Origin: Synechococcus sp. AG-673-A03
GTDB lineage: Bacteria > Cyanobacteriota > Cyanobacteriia > PCC-6307 > Cyanobiaceae
Assembly: GCA_003211275.1 (NCBI GenBank)
Contig: QCTE01000005.1
Span: 1-63,299, forward strand
DNA: 63,299 nt
Reading direction: 5' to 3'
The translations under genes were made by a program, and so were the position numbers. The stretch's first letter is position 1, and each line of letters begins with the position of its first letter. Of this stretch, positions 17,535 through 27,278 are shown in pieces. The notes below the pieces were generated by a model. It was given only the letters and a program-made list of their open reading frames with translations. It did not search any database and was not told where the DNA came from.

Positions 17535-19959
17535 CCAGTGCCTGGCGCACCTTCTCATGCACAGGCTGAATCATGTCGTCGGTGAGCGTGCTGTCTTTGC
17601 TGCGATAACGCAGCCGGAATGCCTGACTGCATGCATCGGAGCCCAGCTGACCGCCTTCAAAACGATCGATTAATTCGACCGACTCCAACAAGGGTTTGCC
17701 TGCTTTGCGAATGGCCTGCAGAAGCTCTCCTGCCGCCAGGCTGCGTGGAACAACCATGGCCAGATCTCGCTCTGACGAGGGAAGGGTGGAGTAGGTCTTG
17801 AACTGCGGGCTCCAACGATTGCTGCGGGTCGCTGCTTCCAGCAGGCGTGCCAGTTCCAGATCAAACAGATACGTTCCCGCCGGCAGCTCATGGCTTTCAC
17901 ACAGTGCTGGATGCAACTGACCGAAGCAGCCAAGAGGACGACCTTCAACAACAACGTACGCTGCACGGCCTGGATGCAGACGCGGATCATCGATGAGACG
18001 ACGATCCTGAGTCTCTATCCCGAATGAATTCAGAACGGAGGTGAGCACGCCTCTGGCGTCGTAATAGTTGAGAGGTTGAGGTTTGCCGCTGGACTGCCAT
18101 CGCGACAGGCGACGATCGCCGCAGATCACCCCCGAGAGCCGAGCTTCCTGGTTGATCTCGGCGCCATCGGAGCTGAACACATGTCCGATCTCGAACACCC
18201 AGCAACCAGGTTGTGAGGCCTGAAGATTGCGCTGACAAACGTGAAGATGCTCCAGCCAGAGCGCAGTTCGCAGATGGCTGGTCTCCGCCAACAGAGGATT
18301 GCTGATGGCAATGCGAGTGGGATCGGCTTCATCGGGGCCGGTGAGTGACAACGTGGTGATTTCCTGCAAGCCAGAGGCACTTAGACGCTGACGCAAGCGT
18401 CGTTCGGCCTGTTGGATGAGCGTCAGCTGACCGGGCTGAAGCGGGTCTGGAAGATGAGACTGGAAACGATCAAATCCCACCAGTCGCGCGACCTCCTCGA
18501 TCAGGTCAACCTCACGCAACAGGTCCATTCGCCTTGACGGGGGAACGATCACCTTCCATCCATCGGCATCGGCAGAGAGTTCACAGCCCAGTGCTGCGAG
18601 ACAGGCCTCGACCTGACCATCAGCGAGCGGCTCAGGCTGCCCATTGCTGTCAGGGGATTCAAGAGGTCCGAGCAGACGATGCAGTGAGCTGCGTCGCAAA
18701 GTGACCACCGGATCGTCTCCCTGTTCTGCTGAACAAACCCAGGTGTCACCGATCTCAGCACCAAGCATCTCCTTGAACAAGGTCAGTGCGCGGCCCGCTG
18801 CGATCAGGGTGATTTCCCTCGGCAACCCCTTCTCGTAGCGACTGCTGGCATCCGTGCGCTGACCTGTGGCTCGACTGCCGTTGCGGACGGAAGCGGGAGT
18901 GAACAGGGCCGATTCCAGCCAGATTCTGCGGGTGCTGTCGGTGACACCGCTTTCGGCACTGCCGATCACACCGGCCACGGCGACAGCACGATCCCTGCAG
19001 GTCACCACCTGGACACGGGGATCCAGTTCAATTTCACGTCCGTCCAGGCCTTGAAAGAGCTCGTGTTCACGGGCCTGACGCAGTCCGAAATCCTTGGCCC
19101 TAATCTCAGCCCCGCAGAGTGATTCCAGTGCATCGGCATCAAAGGCATGCAGCGGTTGGCCCTGTTCAAGCATCACGAGATTGGTGATGTCGACGATGGC
19201 ATTGACGGGCTTCACTCCGGCACGCGTCAGACGTCGCTGCAACCATTGCGGTGAGCGTGATGAACCATCGACGCTCTTCACTTCGGTCAAGCCGTAAAGA
19301 CCCCCGGCCTGCATGGCATCTGTGGATTGCTGATCTGTTGCCAGCGTTTGCGTGTCTGATGGAGCGGAAGACTCGGGCAGTGAAAGCGGCGCGCCTGTGA
19401 GTGCAGCCACTTCCCTGGCAATGCCCGTCATGGACAGACCATCAGGACGGTTGGCGGTGATGGCGAGTTCGAGAACGCTGTCGTTGAGGCCGAGGAACGG
19501 GGCAACTGGCTCTCCTGGAGCTGGCGCCTCCGCAAGCAGATCCTCGAGGATGGCGATTCCATCCACATCAGTGGTCTGGCCGAGTTCTGAGAGCGAGCAG
19601 ATCATTCCCTCACTGCTCACACCACGGAGTTCACCTGCTTTGATCGTGAGGTTCACGGCTGGAAGAACTGCTCCGATCATGGCGACAGGAACGTGAATGC
19701 CGGCACGCACGTTCTTGGCTCCACAGACAATTTGCAGGGTCTGCTCGGCACCCACATTCACCTCGCAGACACTGAGTTTGTCCGCATTGGGATGCCGCTC
19801 GCAGGCCATGACCTCACCGACAACAACACCTTGAGCCAGCAGAGAGAGATCTTCCAGCTCTTCCACTTCAAATCCAGCCATCGACAAGCGTTCACCCAGT
19901 TGTTCAGCGGGCTCATTCACCTGCACCAAATCCTGCAGCCAGGAGAGAGAAACCCGCAT
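17503..19959 (-). CDS. pheT: Phenylalanyl-tRNA synthetase beta subunit
   Basis: This is the beta chain of the (alpha-beta)2 PheRS that charges tRNA-Phe. At 818 residues it has the full-length bacterial architecture. The EMAP-like tRNA-binding domain (EVMACERHPNADKLSVCEVNVG, KNVRAGIHVPVAMIGAVLP) comes first. It is followed by the B3/B4 editing region (ELAITANRPDGLSMTGIAREVA, VNAIVDITNLVMLEQGQPLHAFD), B5, a degenerate catalytic-like core (SRYEKGLPREITLIAAGRAL), and the C-terminal anticodon-binding FDX-ACB fold (STLPSSERDLAMVVPRSLAA to MIQPVHEKVRQAL). The ATG at 19959 begins MRVSLSWLQDLVQ, the family norm. pheS is not adjacent, as is usual in cyanobacteria. Several long plus-strand frames opposite it are shadows. 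Confidence 0.97.
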   Translation of the reverse strand: MRVSLSWLQDLVQVNEPAEQLGERLSMAGFEVEELEDLSLLAQGVVVGEVMACERHPNADKLSVCEVNVGAEQTLQIVCGAKNVRAGIHVPVAMIGAVLPAVNLTIKAGELRGVSSEGMICSLSELGQTTDVDGIAILEDLLAEAPAPGEPVAPFLGLNDSVLELAITANRPDGLSMTGIAREVAALTGAPLSLPESSAPSDTQTLATDQQSTDAMQAGGLYGLTEVKSVDGSSRSPQWLQRRLTRAGVKPVNAIVDITNLVMLEQGQPLHAFDADALESLCGAEIRAKDFGLRQAREHELFQGLDGREIELDPRVQVVTCRDRAVAVAGVIGSAESGVTDSTRRIWLESALFTPASVRNGSRATGQRTDASSRYEKGLPREITLIAAGRALTLFKEMLGAEIGDTWVCSAEQGDDPVVTLRRSSLHRLLGPLESPDSNGQPEPLADGQVEACLAALGCELSADADGWKVIVPPSRRMDLLREVDLIEEVARLVGFDRFQSHLPDPLQPGQLTLIQQAERRLRQRLSASGLQEITTLSLTGPDEADPTRIAISNPLLAETSHLRTALWLEHLHVCQRNLQASQPGCWVFEIGHVFSSDGAEINQEARLSGVICGDRRLSRWQSSGKPQPLNYYDARGVLTSVLNSFGIETQDRRLIDDPRLHPGRAAYVVVEGRPLGCFGQLHPALCESHELPAGTYLFDLELARLLEAATRSNRWSPQFKTYSTLPSSERDLAMVVPRSLAAGELLQAIRKAGKPLLESVELIDRFEGGQLGSDACSQAFRLRYRSKDSTLTDDMIQPVHEKVRQALVKQFQVELRS

Positions 19960-20087
19960 TGGGAGCTCGAAGTCAGCGCGTGATCCTACGAACTCACACT
20001 CGCTGTTGAAAGCTGGAAGTGGGATGAGGCGGACCTGTAAAGTGGATGTTTGTCATTTCGCTTCGCAACTGCGGCGCTACGTCCTTT

Positions 20088-20288
20088 ATGGCTAAGAACA
20101 AGGGCGTCCGGATCGTTGTCACCATTGAGTGCACCGAATGCCGGTCCGTTCCCGCTTCCGAAAAGCGTTCCCCCGGTGTGTCCCGCTACACGACCGAGAA
20201 AAATCGTCGGAACACCACAGAAAGGCTGGAACTGATGAAGTTCTGCCCGCAGCTCAACAAGATGACTCTCCATAAAGAGATCAAGTGA
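20088..20288 (+). CDS. rpmG: Ribosomal protein L33
   Basis: This 50S subunit protein has 66 residues. From the ATG at 20088 it reads [18 protein letters not shown], and it ends in the typical [18 protein letters not shown]. The two Cys pairs (ECTEC and the later FCP region) partly preserve the zinc ribbon; the second pair has only one Cys, as in many cyanobacterial and plastid L33 proteins. An in-frame upstream GTG/ATG extension ([14 protein letters not shown]) does not belong to the family. It is followed 38 bases later by rpsR in the order standard for cyanobacteria. Confidence 0.96.
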   Translation: MAKNKGVRIVVTIECTECRSVPASEKRSPGVSRYTTEKNRRNTTERLELMKFCPQLNKMTLHKEIK

Positions 20289-20326
20289 GCCTGCTGTTCA
20301 TCCAGTTTTCCAATCGTTTCTGATTC

Positions 20327-20548
20327 ATGTCGAGCTCCTTCTTCAAGAAGCGCCTTTCTCCAATCAAGCCCGGCGATCCCATCGATTACAAGGATGTGGA
20401 TCTGCTGAAGAAATTCATTACAGAGCGCGGCAAAATTTTGCCAAGACGTCTTACTGGCCTCACTGCAAAACAGCAGCGTGATCTCACCAACGCTGTCAAG
20501 CGTGCCCGGATCGTGGCTTTGCTGCCTTTCGTGAATCCCGAGGGTTGA
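20327..20548 (+). CDS. rpsR: Ribosomal protein S18
   Basis: This 30S subunit protein has 73 residues and is the S6-binding partner in the platform. Signatures are [40 protein letters not shown] and [21 protein letters not shown]. It is co-transcribed with rpmG. Its TGA stop at 20546-20548 is in the same frame as the RNase II gene that follows without any intervening in-frame stop, so the next gene has an unusual start situation. Confidence 0.97.
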
Positions 20549-20623
20549 TTCCTGGCCACTACTGACTGCAAACCGGGTGATCTGGTCGGCATCAGCGACC
20601 TGAAATCCGCCCAACTTGCAGTT

Positions 20624-22591
20624 GTGCTCGCAGTCCAGGGCAGCAAACGTCGTTTGAGTGTTGGTTTTCGAGGCAAGGAACAAGTTGTTCCAGCCCGGAC
20701 CATCGATTTAATTCACCCCCAGCCTGGCGACGTTGATCCGCCTGTCCGGCTGGGGGGTTTTCCATGGACATTCGACGCGGAGGATCTTGCTCAGGCCAGT
20801 CCCAACTGTCGCGACTGGGGCGAAGCATGGGTCCTGATTCTTGAATCAGATGAGACTGTTGATCTCACGCAATTCGCGGAGCTGGCTTGCGGGACTGATG
20901 CTGCGATCAGCAAAGCTGCCTGTTGGCTTGCTTTGCATCAAGACCAGGACTTTTTCCGCTGCAAGCAGGGAGTGATTCAAGCGCGACCTGCGTCCGAGAT
21001 CCGCAGCCGACGTGCTGAACGGCGCTTGCAGATCAAGGCTGAACGGCAAAGCAAGCGATGGATCCAGATCTTGAAGACACGACAACCCGTGGTCTTCAAC
21101 ACGCTTGATCCTCTTCACCAGATATGGATCAAGAGCATGCAAGAGCTTGTTGGCGAAGGCGTTGAAGAAGTCCAACTCGATGCTCAGCTGTTGCAGTCAC
21201 TGCAAACCGCGCGCATCGAAGCCAACGCCAGGGATCTCCGTCATCTGCTGATTCAGCTTGACCAGTGGGATGCACATCGACCTGCCTCAATGACGGGAAC
21301 GCCCTGGAACAATGGATTCAGTGAAACGCTGCTCCTTGATTCCAGGCAGCTCGTCGACAACAGTGAAGGAACGCTTCCTGGAGACGAACACAGACATGAC
21401 CTTACGGCTCAGGCCTGCGTCACCATCGATGATGCCGAGACCAGTGACATTGACGATGCGATTGCTCTGGAACGTCGACAAGACGGATCGGAACGTCTCT
21501 GGATTCATATCGCCGATCCAGGTCGCTTGATCCCTGAGGGCTCACCCTTGGATCTTGAAGCTCGACGTCGTGGCAGCAGCCTTTACCTGTCACGGGGCAA
21601 TCTCCCCATGTTTCCAGCTGACCTTTCGACAGGGCCCTTCAGTCTCAGAACCGGGCGCCGCAATGCTGCCTGGAGCACTTGGGTTGATCTCGACCAGCAA
21701 GGAGAAATCAGGGATTTCGGGATCCTGCGCAGCTGGGTCACCCCCCGTTACCGCCTCACTTATGAGGATGCCGATGAACTGATTGATTTCGCTCCACCTG
21801 AAGAGGCAGATCTTTCGGATCTGCATCAGCTGCTTGAACGACGACGACGTTGGCGGACGGATCAGGGCGCGCTGCAGATGGATCTCCCGGAGGGCCGTAT
21901 CCGATGCCGTGATGGTGAGCTGTCCGTGCAGATCACGGAGCCTGGTGCCTCAAGGACGATGGTGGCGGAGGCCATGATTCTCGCTGGTGCCGTTGCAGCC
22001 CGATTCGGATCGACCCACAACTTGGCGTTGCCGTATCGCAGTCAGCTTCCTGCCGAGCTTCCCTCGGCAACAGAGCTTGAGCAACTACCGGATGGAGCCG
22101 TTCGATTTGCGGCCATTAAACGTTGCCTGAGCCGCGGTCTGATGGGAACTCAACCCTCACCTCATTTCAGCCTTGGCCTCAACGCCTATGCCCAGGCCAC
22201 CTCGCCAATCAGGCGCTACGGGGATCTTGTTGTACAACGCCAGATCGCTGCTGTGATCAACGCTGAAACTCCGCTCAGCGAGGAGTCCATGCAAGAGCTG
22301 ATCGACAACTTTGATTCAGCTGTACGCGAAGGTCTCACCATCTCAAGGGAAGATCAGCGTCACTGGCAACAGGTCTGGTTCGAACGTCACCAGAGCCACC
22401 AGTGGCCGGTGGATTTCCTGCGCTGGCTGAGACCTCAGGATCGCCTGGGGTTGGTTCGTCTGGACGATCTAGCCATGGATGTTGCCGCTGAGTGCCCTGC
22501 GGGATCAGTGCCAGGAGACCCTCTCCTGCTGAAGGTCGATCAAGTCGATTCCCAGTGTGATCAACTCAGGCTGCTCGCCTTGGCTCGTTGA
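20624..22591 (+). CDS. RNase II/RNB-family exoribonuclease (catalytic residues intact)
   Basis: This 3'-5' exoribonuclease of the RNB family has 655 residues from the GTG at 20624. The active-site Asp cluster is intact in CVTIDDAETSDIDDAIAL, and the conserved TSPIRRYGDLVVQRQ segment is also present. No full cold-shock pair is obvious at the N-terminus, and the C-terminus (RLGLVRLDDLAMDV onward) may be a degenerate S1 fold. The start is uncertain. Upstream codons from 20552 (CKPGDLVGISDLKSAQL) look like genuine protein, but they contain no ATG, GTG or TTG, only CTG at 20552, directly after the rpsR stop in the same frame. It probably works in mRNA turnover with the ribosomal-protein operon. 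Confidence 0.93.
   Translation: MLAVQGSKRRLSVGFRGKEQVVPARTIDLIHPQPGDVDPPVRLGGFPWTFDAEDLAQASPNCRDWGEAWVLILESDETVDLTQFAELACGTDAAISKAACWLALHQDQDFFRCKQGVIQARPASEIRSRRAERRLQIKAERQSKRWIQILKTRQPVVFNTLDPLHQIWIKSMQELVGEGVEEVQLDAQLLQSLQTARIEANARDLRHLLIQLDQWDAHRPASMTGTPWNNGFSETLLLDSRQLVDNSEGTLPGDEHRHDLTAQACVTIDDAETSDIDDAIALERRQDGSERLWIHIADPGRLIPEGSPLDLEARRRGSSLYLSRGNLPMFPADLSTGPFSLRTGRRNAAWSTWVDLDQQGEIRDFGILRSWVTPRYRLTYEDADELIDFAPPEEADLSDLHQLLERRRRWRTDQGALQMDLPEGRIRCRDGELSVQITEPGASRTMVAEAMILAGAVAARFGSTHNLALPYRSQLPAELPSATELEQLPDGAVRFAAIKRCLSRGLMGTQPSPHFSLGLNAYAQATSPIRRYGDLVVQRQIAAVINAETPLSEESMQELIDNFDSAVREGLTISREDQRHWQQVWFERHQSHQWPVDFLRWLRPQDRLGLVRLDDLAMDVAAECPAGSVPGDPLLLKVDQVDSQCDQLRLLALAR
20716..20761 (+). 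terminator. Terminator-like hairpin inside the 5' part of the RNB gene
   Basis: A perfect 9-bp stem CCCCCAGCC (20716-20724) with GGCTGGGGG (20748-20756) encloses a 23-base loop that itself has a GGCG/CGCC stem. It is followed by G and TTTT (20758-20761). It sits 168 bases after rpsR, within codons of the RNB gene, and could attenuate readthrough from the ribosomal-protein operon. The T-run is short, so function is uncertain. Confidence 0.4.
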
Positions 22592-24358
22592 TCAGCGCAT
22601 TGAGGAGGTCCGAAACCATCCTCCCCATGGGTTGTGGGTGCCTTGAACCATGACGCTTGTCGGTTTGTCGAGCATCTCAAGTCTTGCGTTGACGGCTGGT
22701 TCCAGCGTGATCAACTGGCAGGAGTCAGCTCCCTTGAGTTGGATTGTGTAGGCACCTTCACCGTCTGGACTGACCATGGCGTGCACTGATCTGCCTGAGT
22801 CCAATGTTTCAGGAAGAGCTGCTGTCAGTGGCTTGCGATCGAGGACTGCTGTCTGCCGCTCCAACCACTGACTGTGATGCCAGGCGGTATCCCAGAGCGG
22901 TGCGACTGCGGCTGGTGCCCTGTCGTCTCCGATCAGGCGATTCTGCAGGCTGCGCACCGAGAGTTCAGAGGGTTGCAGGTTCGATTCCACGGCGAGGGCG
23001 GACGCTGCTCCTGCAGCTTGGCCAACGTTCATGATCAATGGCTGCAACCGGGTGGCGCCATTGGCCATGTGACTTGTACTGAATGCCTTATCCGCCATCA
23101 GCAGATTGTCGATTGCCTCACTCAGCAGGGCTCCGAAGGGAATGCAGAAGGGTGTTCCCGTCCAGCGGCCGCCCCAACGGCAACTTTTGGGCGCCAATGG
23201 CCAGTCATCGCCGGGGTAGTGATGGTCATTGGCGTAGTTCCCCACCGCAATCGACTGCAGCACTTCACTGTCATTGACTGGAAGACCAGAGATGCACCCC
23301 CCTTCTTGCAAGGGGAGTAGATCCTGTTCAATCACAGTGGTGCGGCCAATCATCCGTCGGCCTTCTCGCCAGTACGGCATGGCAGCAATCCAAGGCGCAG
23401 GGCTTGCAGAACTGCTGGGAAAGGCCTGGCCAAGTTGCAGCCATCCATCAGTGGCGTTGCGCAACGCATCGGCGAAGCAGAGACTGTGTTGTTGCATCTC
23501 ACTGAACAGCGCAGCTTCCTGACTGGCATCGGCGTGGAATGCTCGTTCCAAACCCAGATGCCAGTCATTGCCGTGCAATGGCCAATTGAGCATCACCAGT
23601 CCTGACGGCAAGCGGCCATAGGTGATCGTTTTTTCCAGCCCGAATGTGGCACAGGCACCACGAAAGGGGGCAGGGAGTCGTGAACCAGATGGAAGTACGT
23701 CTTGCTGCGGGTGATCCGTGAGCTGATCGCTCAGAAGTTGGCCAATCACCACCCAAGTGGGGGACTGAATGGGTTGATCTCTGAAAAAGGGTTCTGTAAG
23801 AAGACGTTGCTGCGATGGAGCGCTGGGCTCATGCCACTGTTCCTGCGGCTCCCAGCCGAATCGAAAGGGAGCATCCGCCAAGGGCAACAAATCACCTCGA
23901 TCGCTGCCGTCGATGACAACGCGGCACTTCACCCTGCGGACCTCTCCTTCCATCTCCACGTGCAAGCCCGTGATCAGAGAGCCCGCGCGCTCAACGTTCA
24001 GCAGCTGACAACCAGACCACCAAAGCAATCTGGACTCCTGATGCAACCAGTTCTGAAGAATGGTTTCCGCTGTTCTGGGTCGATAGCCGAAACAGCTCAC
24101 CCAGTTCTGATCCAGTCCTTCTGCTTCGCCCTGTTCCAGTTCACGCAGGAAAGCCCCCCAAAGCCCCGTTTGCCATGGACTGAGTTCATTGCCATCTGGA
24201 CAGCACACACCGGCAGCACTGACCATCCCACCCAACCATGGACCTGGGGTGAGCAGCAGGGTGGAGGCACCGCCACGGGCCGCCTGAATCGCTGCTGCCG
24301 CTCCGCCAGTGCCCCCTCCCCAGACCAGTACATCCACCGAATCAATGTTGATGGTCAT
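22592..24358 (-). CDS. FAD-dependent oxidoreductase (FAD_oxidored type)
   Basis: This 588-residue flavoprotein of unknown substrate has the dinucleotide motif DVLVWGGGTGGAAAAIQAARGG near residue 9 followed by LGGMVSAAGVCCPDG. The family pairing RVVIDGSDRGDLLPLADAPF comes later, and ADKAFSTSHMANGATRLQPLIMNVGQAAG lies in the C-terminal third. This layout fits the FAD_oxidored family (fumarate reductase/succinate dehydrogenase-like fold). No signal peptide is evident. The stop lies directly next to the convergent RNB gene's stop (22591/22592). It is divergent from metG with a 188-base gap, the likely promoter region for both. Confidence 0.88.
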   Translation of the reverse strand: MTINIDSVDVLVWGGGTGGAAAAIQAARGGASTLLLTPGPWLGGMVSAAGVCCPDGNELSPWQTGLWGAFLRELEQGEAEGLDQNWVSCFGYRPRTAETILQNWLHQESRLLWWSGCQLLNVERAGSLITGLHVEMEGEVRRVKCRVVIDGSDRGDLLPLADAPFRFGWEPQEQWHEPSAPSQQRLLTEPFFRDQPIQSPTWVVIGQLLSDQLTDHPQQDVLPSGSRLPAPFRGACATFGLEKTITYGRLPSGLVMLNWPLHGNDWHLGLERAFHADASQEAALFSEMQQHSLCFADALRNATDGWLQLGQAFPSSSASPAPWIAAMPYWREGRRMIGRTTVIEQDLLPLQEGGCISGLPVNDSEVLQSIAVGNYANDHHYPGDDWPLAPKSCRWGGRWTGTPFCIPFGALLSEAIDNLLMADKAFSTSHMANGATRLQPLIMNVGQAAGAASALAVESNLQPSELSVRSLQNRLIGDDRAPAAVAPLWDTAWHHSQWLERQTAVLDRKPLTAALPETLDSGRSVHAMVSPDGEGAYTIQLKGADSCQLITLEPAVNARLEMLDKPTSVMVQGTHNPWGGWFRTSSMR

Positions 24359-24546
24359 GATCCCTTCCGTTCCTGGATGAGGACGGCACCGGCAGTCTGC
24401 AAATGACCCAGCTCAGAGGCCTGCAGCTGAATCAGATCTCACTCAGTCGCATGCTCCAGGCAGCGGGGTCGCAAGATCAGGGCCCCGGAAAGAGGGTCGT
24501 TAAGATCCAGCCCCAGAGCAAGGGGCCTAAGGAGAGCGCCGAAGCG

Positions 24547-26091
24547 ATGACCTACAGCCTCACAACACCGCTCTATTACGTCAATGCCAAGCCACATCTA
24601 GGCAGCACCTACACAACGATTGCCTGTGACGCTTTGGCCCGTTTTCAGCGCCTTGAGGGCCAGCAGGTTCTGTTCGTCACTGGAGTGGATGAGCATGGTC
24701 AGAAAATTCAGCGCACGGCTGAGGCTCGCCAGATCAGCCCACAGGCTCACTGTGATCAGATCAGCCGCCAATACATGGATCTCTGGTCTCAGTGGGAGAT
24801 CAGTAACGATCGTTTTGTGCGAACCACAAGTGAGCGCCACCTGCCCTTAGTTCAGGAGTTTTTCCATCGCTGTGAAGCTGCAGGTCACATCCGCACAGGC
24901 CATCAGGAGGGTTGGTACTGCGTCGACTGCGAGGAATTCAAGGACGATCCTGCCAATGCCAAATCACCGAGTTGTCCAACCCACCAGAAGCCCCTTGAAT
25001 GGCGCGATGAGGAGAACCTGTTCTTCTGCCTCTCCAAGTTTCAGAAGCCAATCGAATCGCTGATCGCAAAGCCTGGATTCATTGCACCAGCGAGTCGTCG
25101 CAAGGAGGTTGAAAATTTCGTGGCCGGAGGCTTGCGTGATTTCTCAATCTCCCGGGTGAATGTGTCTCATGGGCTACCGGTTCCGGGCCATTCCGGCCAT
25201 ACCTTTTACGTGTGGTTTGATGCCCTGCTGGGCTATCTGACAGCTCTGCTCGATGACGGAGGTTCAGTGGATCTGGATCGTTTGAGCAGTGCCGGCTGGC
25301 CCGTCAGCGTGCACGTCATCGGCAAAGACATCCTGCGTTTTCACGCTGTTTATTGGCCAGCGATGTTGATGTCGGCAGGTTTGCCGTTGCCCAAGAGCGT
25401 CTTCGGCCATGGCTTTCTGACCCGCGAGGGCCAAAAAATGGGCAAATCTCTGGGCAACGTGTTGGACCCTGAACTGTTGCTTGAGCGCTGCGGTACGGAT
25501 GCTGTGCGTTGGTACCTGCTGCGCGACATTCAGTTTGGTGATGACGGTGATTTCCAACAGCAGCGGTTTGTGGATCTGGTGAATAACGATCTCGCCAACA
25601 CGATCGGGAATCTGCTTAACCGCACTTCGTCCATGTCAAGGAAATGGTTTGGCAATGGCTTACCTCCTGTGGCTGAGACAGTTCGCGACGACCATGTCCT
25701 TCGCAGCAAGGCAGAGCTGACGATTCAGCAGGTTCGGACGTCAATGGCGGAGCTCAATTTTCAAAAGGCAGCTGAAGCAGTGCTGAAGTTGGCAATCGAC
25801 ACCAATGGTTTTCTCAACGAACAGGCTCCCTGGAGTCAGATGAAGCAACCAGGCCAGGAAGTGCAGGTTGGTGAAGATCTTTATGCCGTTTTGGAATGTT
25901 CCCGGATTGTGGGCATTCTTCTGCAACCGATCGTGCCTGATCTCAGTCAACGCATCCTTGCTCAGTTGAGTCTTTGCCCGATTTCAGGATCTTGGAACGA
26001 CCATCTGCACTGGGGGAGGCTGGTTCCCGGATCACCGCTGCCCAAACCGGAACCTGTCATGCAGAGACTCGAGCTCGAATCACCACTCTGA
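24547..26091 (+). CDS. metG: Methionyl-tRNA synthetase
   Basis: This class-I synthetase charges both initiator and elongator tRNA-Met. The 514-residue product starts at the ATG at 24547 (MTYSLTTPLYYVNAKPHLGS) with the HIGH-type motif PHLGS. The zinc-knuckle Cys residues lie in YCVDCEEFKDD and SCPTHQKP, and the KMSKS-type motif is QKMGKSLGN. The C-terminal helix bundle (RWYLLRDIQFGDDGDFQ onward) is present, but the EMAP-like dimerisation domain is absent, as is common in cyanobacteria. The frame extends upstream to 24403, but that part does not look like MetG. The stop overlaps the lptC start by one base (ATGA-type junction). fmt, the next enzyme in initiator tRNA handling, is at 53.8 kb. Confidence 0.97.
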   Translation: MTYSLTTPLYYVNAKPHLGSTYTTIACDALARFQRLEGQQVLFVTGVDEHGQKIQRTAEARQISPQAHCDQISRQYMDLWSQWEISNDRFVRTTSERHLPLVQEFFHRCEAAGHIRTGHQEGWYCVDCEEFKDDPANAKSPSCPTHQKPLEWRDEENLFFCLSKFQKPIESLIAKPGFIAPASRRKEVENFVAGGLRDFSISRVNVSHGLPVPGHSGHTFYVWFDALLGYLTALLDDGGSVDLDRLSSAGWPVSVHVIGKDILRFHAVYWPAMLMSAGLPLPKSVFGHGFLTREGQKMGKSLGNVLDPELLLERCGTDAVRWYLLRDIQFGDDGDFQQQRFVDLVNNDLANTIGNLLNRTSSMSRKWFGNGLPPVAETVRDDHVLRSKAELTIQQVRTSMAELNFQKAAEAVLKLAIDTNGFLNEQAPWSQMKQPGQEVQVGEDLYAVLECSRIVGILLQPIVPDLSQRILAQLSLCPISGSWNDHLHWGRLVPGSPLPKPEPVMQRLELESPL

Positions 26092-27278
26092 TGACCTTGA
26101 TCAATGCAACAGGTCGCCTGCGCGGTGGTCTGCTCATCATCCTGTTGCTGCTGACAGGCTGTGTCAGTGAGAGACCCACATCAACAGCTCAGGCGCCACC
26201 CTTTGTCTTTCGCTCGCTGAAACTCGAACAGAAGACCAAGCAAGGACTGATGGATTGGAGTTTGAACAGTCCTGAGGCCCGTTATGAGCTCACTCGTCGT
26301 CTTGTTCGTGCCCGCCAGCCTGTCGGTGTTCTCTACAGGAATGGCAAGCCCTCATTCAGGGTGAAGTCAGATCTGGCTCTCGTGGTTAACGATGGCGAAC
26401 AGATCCTGCTGGAAGGCGATGTCAGGCTGCAACAACTCAATGGTTCCAGACTTCTGATTCAGGGAGACCGTCTGCGCTGGCGTCCGCAGCAGGGAATTTT
26501 GCTGATTGAGCAGCGTCCTAGGGCTACGGACAAAGAATCCAGGATCAGCGCCACCGAAGCACAGCTTCTGCAAACCACGAACGACCTGACCCTCAAGGGT
26601 CTTGTCAAACTTGAGCGCTGGTCCAAGGACTCCGATCCATCCAACCCCGATACAACACTCAGAACCGGGCTGGCCGAGTGGAATCTTGATTCCGGTTTGC
26701 TGAACGCCGAGGGGCCCGTTCTGGCACAGCGACGCGACACGGAAGGAACGGTGCTTGAGCAGCTTGAGGGCAAGACTCTTCAAGGCAATACACGTGTTGG
26801 TGACTTGAAGGTGATGGCTCCGGTCATTGTCCGGATGCCACGTCAAAAAGGAGTTCTTATCGCACAGGACACCACTTGGAATTTTCGAACGCAGATCGTG
26901 CGTAGCGAGCAACCCTTCGAAGCGGAACTCGATCGCACCAGGATCTTTGGCAATGCTTTTGAGGCTGAGCTGAACGACAGCGCGGTGGTGATCAAGGGTG
27001 ACTGCCGGATTGAACAGCCCGGAGAGGCTCTCGATGCGACGACTTGTCGTTGGAACTGGGGCACTGAGGAGGTTCTCGCGGAGGGGAACGTGCTCTTAGA
27101 ACGTGACGCCAATGAACAGTTGACCCGTGCCAGCAAGATGAGGGGGCAGGTTGGTGAAAAGGGCAGGATTACCTTCACTGCTCCAGGTGGAAAGGTTCAA
27201 TCTCAGGTCAGATTTCCTTCGGATCAATCTGGGGATCAGAGTCCTCGACCACGGAAATCAGCTCCAGTTGAGTTCTGA
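26091..27278 (+). CDS. lptC: LptC/LptA-like LPS transport lipoprotein
   Basis: This 395-residue exported protein starts with a lipoprotein signal (LLIILLLLTGC with Cys near residue 24). The body contains OstA/LptC beta-jellyroll repeats: FVFRSLKLEQKTKQGLMDWSL, ALVVNDGEQILLEGDVRLQQ, and the repeated TWNFRTQIV / NAFEAELNDSAVVIKGD pattern. LptC hands lipopolysaccharide from the inner-membrane LptBFG complex toward the periplasmic LptA bridge. The length exceeds that of E. coli LptC, because cyanobacterial versions fuse two or more jellyroll units. It starts at the overlapping metG stop. Its 3' end overlaps the convergent CCB-family gene by 71 bases. Confidence 0.85.
   Translation: MTLINATGRLRGGLLIILLLLTGCVSERPTSTAQAPPFVFRSLKLEQKTKQGLMDWSLNSPEARYELTRRLVRARQPVGVLYRNGKPSFRVKSDLALVVNDGEQILLEGDVRLQQLNGSRLLIQGDRLRWRPQQGILLIEQRPRATDKESRISATEAQLLQTTNDLTLKGLVKLERWSKDSDPSNPDTTLRTGLAEWNLDSGLLNAEGPVLAQRRDTEGTVLEQLEGKTLQGNTRVGDLKVMAPVIVRMPRQKGVLIAQDTTWNFRTQIVRSEQPFEAELDRTRIFGNAFEAELNDSAVVIKGDCRIEQPGEALDATTCRWNWGTEEVLAEGNVLLERDANEQLTRASKMRGQVGEKGRITFTAPGGKVQSQVRFPSDQSGDQSPRPRKSAPVEF

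Noticed and set aside
19352-19696. Ser/Ala-rich forward frame of 114 codons opposite pheT
   Set aside because: The complementary frame is a clear PheRS beta chain; the forward product is low complexity from codon complement bias.
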